Part shown: piece after piece, positions 60,413 to 64,000 of the stretch | Layout of the letters: each line of letters begins with the position of its first letter | Position numbering within the stretch: position 1 is the first letter of the stretch | DNA from: Liolophura sinensis | Lineage: Eukaryota > Mollusca > Polyplacophora > Chitonida > Chitonidae | Assembly (NCBI RefSeq): GCF_032854445.1 | Contig: NC_088295.1 | Coordinates: forward strand, 92,807,805 to 92,871,804 | DNA: 64,000 nucleotides | Direction: 5' to 3' | Program-made: the position numbers and the translations under genes | Notes under the pieces: model-generated | Seen by the model: the letters and a program-made list of their open reading frames with translations, nothing else | What the model was told of the DNA's origin: nothing | The model's database searches: none

Positions 60413-61125
60413 ATTTGTACCTCTGTTTGTATTCCACACTAATCAAAGGATGAAAATCAAGGATAAATTAAAAGCTTTACATAAGTAATGGTAGACGTGT
60501 ATAGGCCTACCGAGAACTCATGAACTGTTCACGTAGACAACTTTTGCTCTCTGTGGTACAGAACACACGATATATCTAAGCAGTTAACGAATATAAATTT
60601 CTATCTATGTGATATTTTTAATTGGTTTTATCTACTCAAGGTTTCACAAGGTATTTGTAGTATCAGAACAATTACTGTTACTCTTTCACCACAATTGCCT
60701 GAATAGTGCAATTTATTGATTATAATAGTTTGTACCGTGTGAAAGCCGATGGTCACATCGTCGTCTTACATGTATATTGTGTAGGCCTACTTGCCATTAG
60801 TGACGTCCACAAATGTAAAAAATATGTCTGGTGCTACTTTTTACAGGTTGCCCACGGCTGAGCGCCATGCCACCGGCTGTGTGCCCACTTTAGCGATATG
60901 CAGATATATTTACTTATACTGCAACTCCATCTCTCCCAAGCTGCTTGTTTGGCAATGATACTTTGGTGAGCTTTGGTTTCTAGTCTGTATATTATGATTA
61001 TGGATGGAAAACCTGCATCCCTTCCATCTTTAACACAGATATGCCACATACACGTACCCCAACTATTCGCTGTGAAAGTATCATGTCCAACATGAATATC
61101 CATCATGTATGACCGTGTATAATTT
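60413..61125 (+). other. 3' UTR and intergenic sequence after the Ig-STAND gene
   Basis: No canonical AATAAA close to the stop was seen. AATTAAA near 60465 is a weak candidate. The minus-strand ORF at 60834-61106 has no supporting context. Confidence 0.4.
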
Positions 61126-61127
61126 CA

Positions 61128-62350
61128 TCCATGAATATCCATCATGCAAAGCCATTGTCGATGTCCATCATGCAAAGCCATTGTCGATGTCCATCATATA
61201 AACCTATTGTCTATGTCCATCATATAAGCCTATTGTCTATGTCCATCATCTAAGCCTATTGTCTATGTCCTTCATGTAAGCCCATTGTCTATGTCCATCA
61301 TGCAAAGCCATTGTCGATGTCCATCATATAAACCTATTGTCTATGTCCATCATATAAGCATATTGTCTATGTCCATCATCTAAGCCTATTGTCTATGTCC
61401 TTCATGTAAGCCCATTGTCTATGTCCATCATGCAAAGCCATTGTCGATGTCCATCATATAAACCTATTGTCTATGTCCATCATATAAGCCTATTGTCTAT
61501 GTCCATCATCTAAGCCTATTGTCTATGTCCTTCATGTAAGCCCATTGTCTATGACAATGTAAGCCCATTGTCTATGTCCATGATGTAAGCCCATTGTCTA
61601 TGTCCATCATGTAAGCCCATTGTGTATGACAATGTAAGCCTATTGTCTATGTCCATCATGTAAGCCCATTGTCTATGTCCATCATCTAAGCCCATTGTCT
61701 ATGACAATGTAAGCATATTGTCTATGTCCATGATGTAAGCCCATTGTCTATGTCCATCATCTAAGCCCATTGTGTATGATTTTTTTTTTTTTTTTTGATT
61801 GGTGTTTTACGCCATACTCAAGAATATTTCACTTATACGACGGCGGCCAGCATTATGGTGGGTGGAAACCGGGCACAGCTCGGGGGAAACCCACGACCAT
61901 CCGCAGGTTGCTGTCAGACCTTCCCACTTACGGCCGGAGAGGAAGCCAGCATGAGCTGGACTTGAACTCACAGCGACCGCATTGGTGAGAGGCTCCTGGG
62001 TCATTACGCTGCGCTAGCGCACTAACCGACTGAGCCACGGAGGCCCCTCCATTGTGTATGACAATGTAAGCCTATTGTCTATGTCCATCATGTAAGCCCA
62101 TTGTCTGTGTCCATCATCTAAGCCCATTGTCTATGACAATGTAAGCCTATTGTCTATGTCCATCATGTAAGACCATTGTCTATGTCCATCATGTATGACC
62201 ATCTATAATTTCATCCGCGGATTTCCATCATGTAAGCCTATTGTCTTATGTCCTTCATGTAAGCCTATTGTCTATGTCCTTCGTGTAAACCCATTGTCTA
62301 TGTCCATCATGTAAACCCATTGTCTGTGTCCATCATGTAAGCCCATTGTC
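61128..62350. repeat. Minisatellite, 26-bp unit, interrupted by a SINE
   Basis: About 35 copies of a unit with 'tgtccatcatgtaagcccat' plus 'tgtcta', including a short variant 'tatgacaatgtaagcc'. A higher-order pattern of about 130 bp recurs between 61130 and 61545. The SINE at 61780-62048 splits the array. Confidence 0.93.
61780..62048 (-). mobile_element. Near-complete tRNA-derived SINE, minus orientation
   Basis: Read on the minus strand: a tRNA-like head beginning ggggcctccgtggctcagtc (A box) with gagttcaagtccagctcatg (B box), then the conserved body (ggatggtcgtgggtttcccc, ccaccataatgctggccgcc, gtataagtgaaatattcttg), ending in an A-tail (the T-run at 61780-61796). The perfect 13-bp repeat ccattgtgtatga lies at 61767-61779 and 62049-62061, though the target is repetitive. 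This is the best-preserved copy in the window and therefore the youngest. Confidence 0.93.
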
Positions 62351-62589
62351 TATGTCCATCATGTATGATGTTCACCCTGAACGTCCATCATATATGTCCT
62401 CCTACGTCCTTCATGTAATCATTCATGCTCATTATGTATGTTCAGGTCTATGTCCATCATTGTGTTTGACATGCATGTCCCAGAGTAAGTCTATCATGTA
62501 TGTCCATGTAGGTCCATGTGACACGTTTCCTTATATGTTTCTGATGACTGACCAGAACCTAGGCAAACTTAGACGCAATATCGGGCCAT

Positions 62590-64000
62590 ACATACCATGT
62601 CATGCATGTATATCTAACTTCAGACGCTGTGGCGTGTGTGGCTTATGAATCGAGTACCAATGTACATCTAGCTTCAGACGTTATGAATTGAGTACCCATG
62701 TACATCTAGCTTCAGATGCTGTGGCCAGTGGGTTATGAATCGAGTACCCATGTACATCTAGCTCAGACGCTGTCATACGTGGGTTATGAATCGAGTAACA
62801 ATGTACATCTAGCTTCAGACGCTGTGATGTGTGGGTTATGAATCGAGTACCAATGTACATCTAGCTTCGGACGCTGTGATGTGTGGGTTATGAATCGAGT
62901 ACCAATGTACATCTAGCTTCAGACGCTGTGCGGTGGGGGCTATGAATCGAGTACCAGTGTACATCTAGCCTCAGACGCTGTGATGTGTGGGTTATGAATT
63001 GAGTACCAATGTACATCTAGCTCAGCCGCTGTGATGTGTGGGTTATGAATCGAGTACCAATGAACATCTAGCTTCAGACGCTGTGATGTGTGGGTTATGA
63101 ATCGAGTACCCATGTACATCTAGCTTCAGACGCTGTGCGGTGTGGGCTATGAATCGAGTACCAGTGTACATCTAGCCTCAGACGCTGTGATGTGTGGGTT
63201 ATGAATCGAGTACCCATGTACATCTAGCTTCAGACGCTGTGCGGTGTGGGTTATGAATCGAGTACCAATGTACATCTAGCTTCAGACGCCGTGATGTGTG
63301 GGTTATGAATCGAGTACCAATGTACATCTAGCTCAGACGCCGTGATGTGTGGGTTATGAATTGAGTACCAATGTACATCTAGCTTCGGGCGCTGTGATGT
63401 GTGGGTTATGAATGCGTACCAATGTACATCTAGCTTCAGACGCTGTGGACAGTGGGGTATGAATCGAGTACCCATGTACATCTAGCTCAGCCGCTGTGAT
63501 GTGTGGGTTATGAATCGAGTACCAATGTACATCTAGCTCAGACGCTGTGATGTGTGGGTTATGAATCGAGTACCAGTGTACATCTAGCCTCAGACGCTGT
63601 GGTGTGTGGGTTATGAATCGAGTACCAATGTACATCTAGCTTCAGACGCTGTGATGTGTGGGTTATGAATCGAGTACCAATGTACATTTAGCTTCAGACG
63701 CTGTGATGTGTGGGTTATGAATCGAGTACCAATGTACATCTAGCTTCAGATGCTGTGGACAGTGGGCTTTGAATCGAGTACCCATGTACATCTAGCTTTA
63801 GACGCTCTGGACAGTGGGCTTTGAATCGAGTACCAATGTACATCTAGCTTCAGACGCTGTGGGGTGTGGGTTATGAATCAAGTACCCATGTACATCTAGC
63901 TTCTGACGCTGTGCGGTGTGGGTTATGAATCGAGTACCAATTTACATCTAGCTTCAGACGCTGTGGACAGTGGGTTATGAATCGAGTACCAATGTACATC
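62590..64000. repeat. Minisatellite, 52-bp unit
   Basis: About 26 copies of a unit with 'gtacatctagcttcagacgc' and 'gtgggttatgaatcgagtac'. It runs off the right edge of the window. Minus-strand ORFs are repeat. Confidence 0.95.

Noticed and set aside
61980-62048. Possible functional tRNA gene on the minus strand
   Set aside because: A and B boxes are present, but the sequence is the head of a SINE with body and A-tail, and it does not close into a good acceptor stem.
62590-64000. Regularly spaced array considered as a CRISPR-like array
   Set aside because: The whole unit repeats with no unique spacers, and the genome is eukaryotic. It is a plain minisatellite.

Overview
This is a nuclear, intron-rich metazoan window, most likely from a mollusc. 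The evidence is GT-AG introns, large AT-rich non-coding tracts, abundant minisatellites of about 24-61 bp, and several copies of tRNA-derived SINEs of the kind familiar from bivalve and gastropod genomes. I cannot place it below phylum from sequence alone. I saw no rRNA or functional tRNA gene, no operons, no CRISPR array and no viral fossil.

Five protein-coding loci can be assembled by matching splice-site phases, all on the + strand. (1) 1092-6631: the last five exons of an IkappaB-like ankyrin gene whose 5' part lies left of the window. (2) 10358-21425: a complete eight-exon paralogue (about 1081 aa) resembling nuclear IkappaB (IkappaB-zeta/Bcl-3 type). It has a long disordered N-terminus, two DSGxxS degron-like motifs and a consensus kappaB site upstream. 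(3) 30670-32852: a two-exon BTG/Tob-family anti-proliferative gene of BTG3/BTG4 type, with a conserved-looking tail in another frame up to 33009. (4) 39233-42614: a three-exon Ser/Thr-rich, mucin-like type II membrane protein (about 375 aa). (5) 48902-60412: a twelve-exon gene (about 1174 aa) encoding a signal peptide, one V-type Ig domain, three consecutive transmembrane exons, a proline-rich cytoplasmic linker with a YxxM motif, an nSTAND3-type P-loop NTPase and about seven ankyrin repeats.

Locus 5 is the most striking object. It is a membrane-anchored, STAND-class (NLR-like) receptor candidate with an extracellular immunoglobulin sensor, and all eleven of its introns are phase 1. With the two IkappaB paralogues and the mucin-like surface protein, the window has an innate-immunity flavour: surface recognition, a switch NTPase, and NF-kappaB regulation. 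A functional link between these neighbours is inference only.

Almost every intron and intergenic stretch carries one or more tandem arrays. In two introns the array repeats the exon's own 5' splice site. Long ORFs inside the arrays are artefacts of repeat units whose length is a multiple of three, or of low stop density. The remaining non-coding sequence is AT-rich and featureless to my eye.
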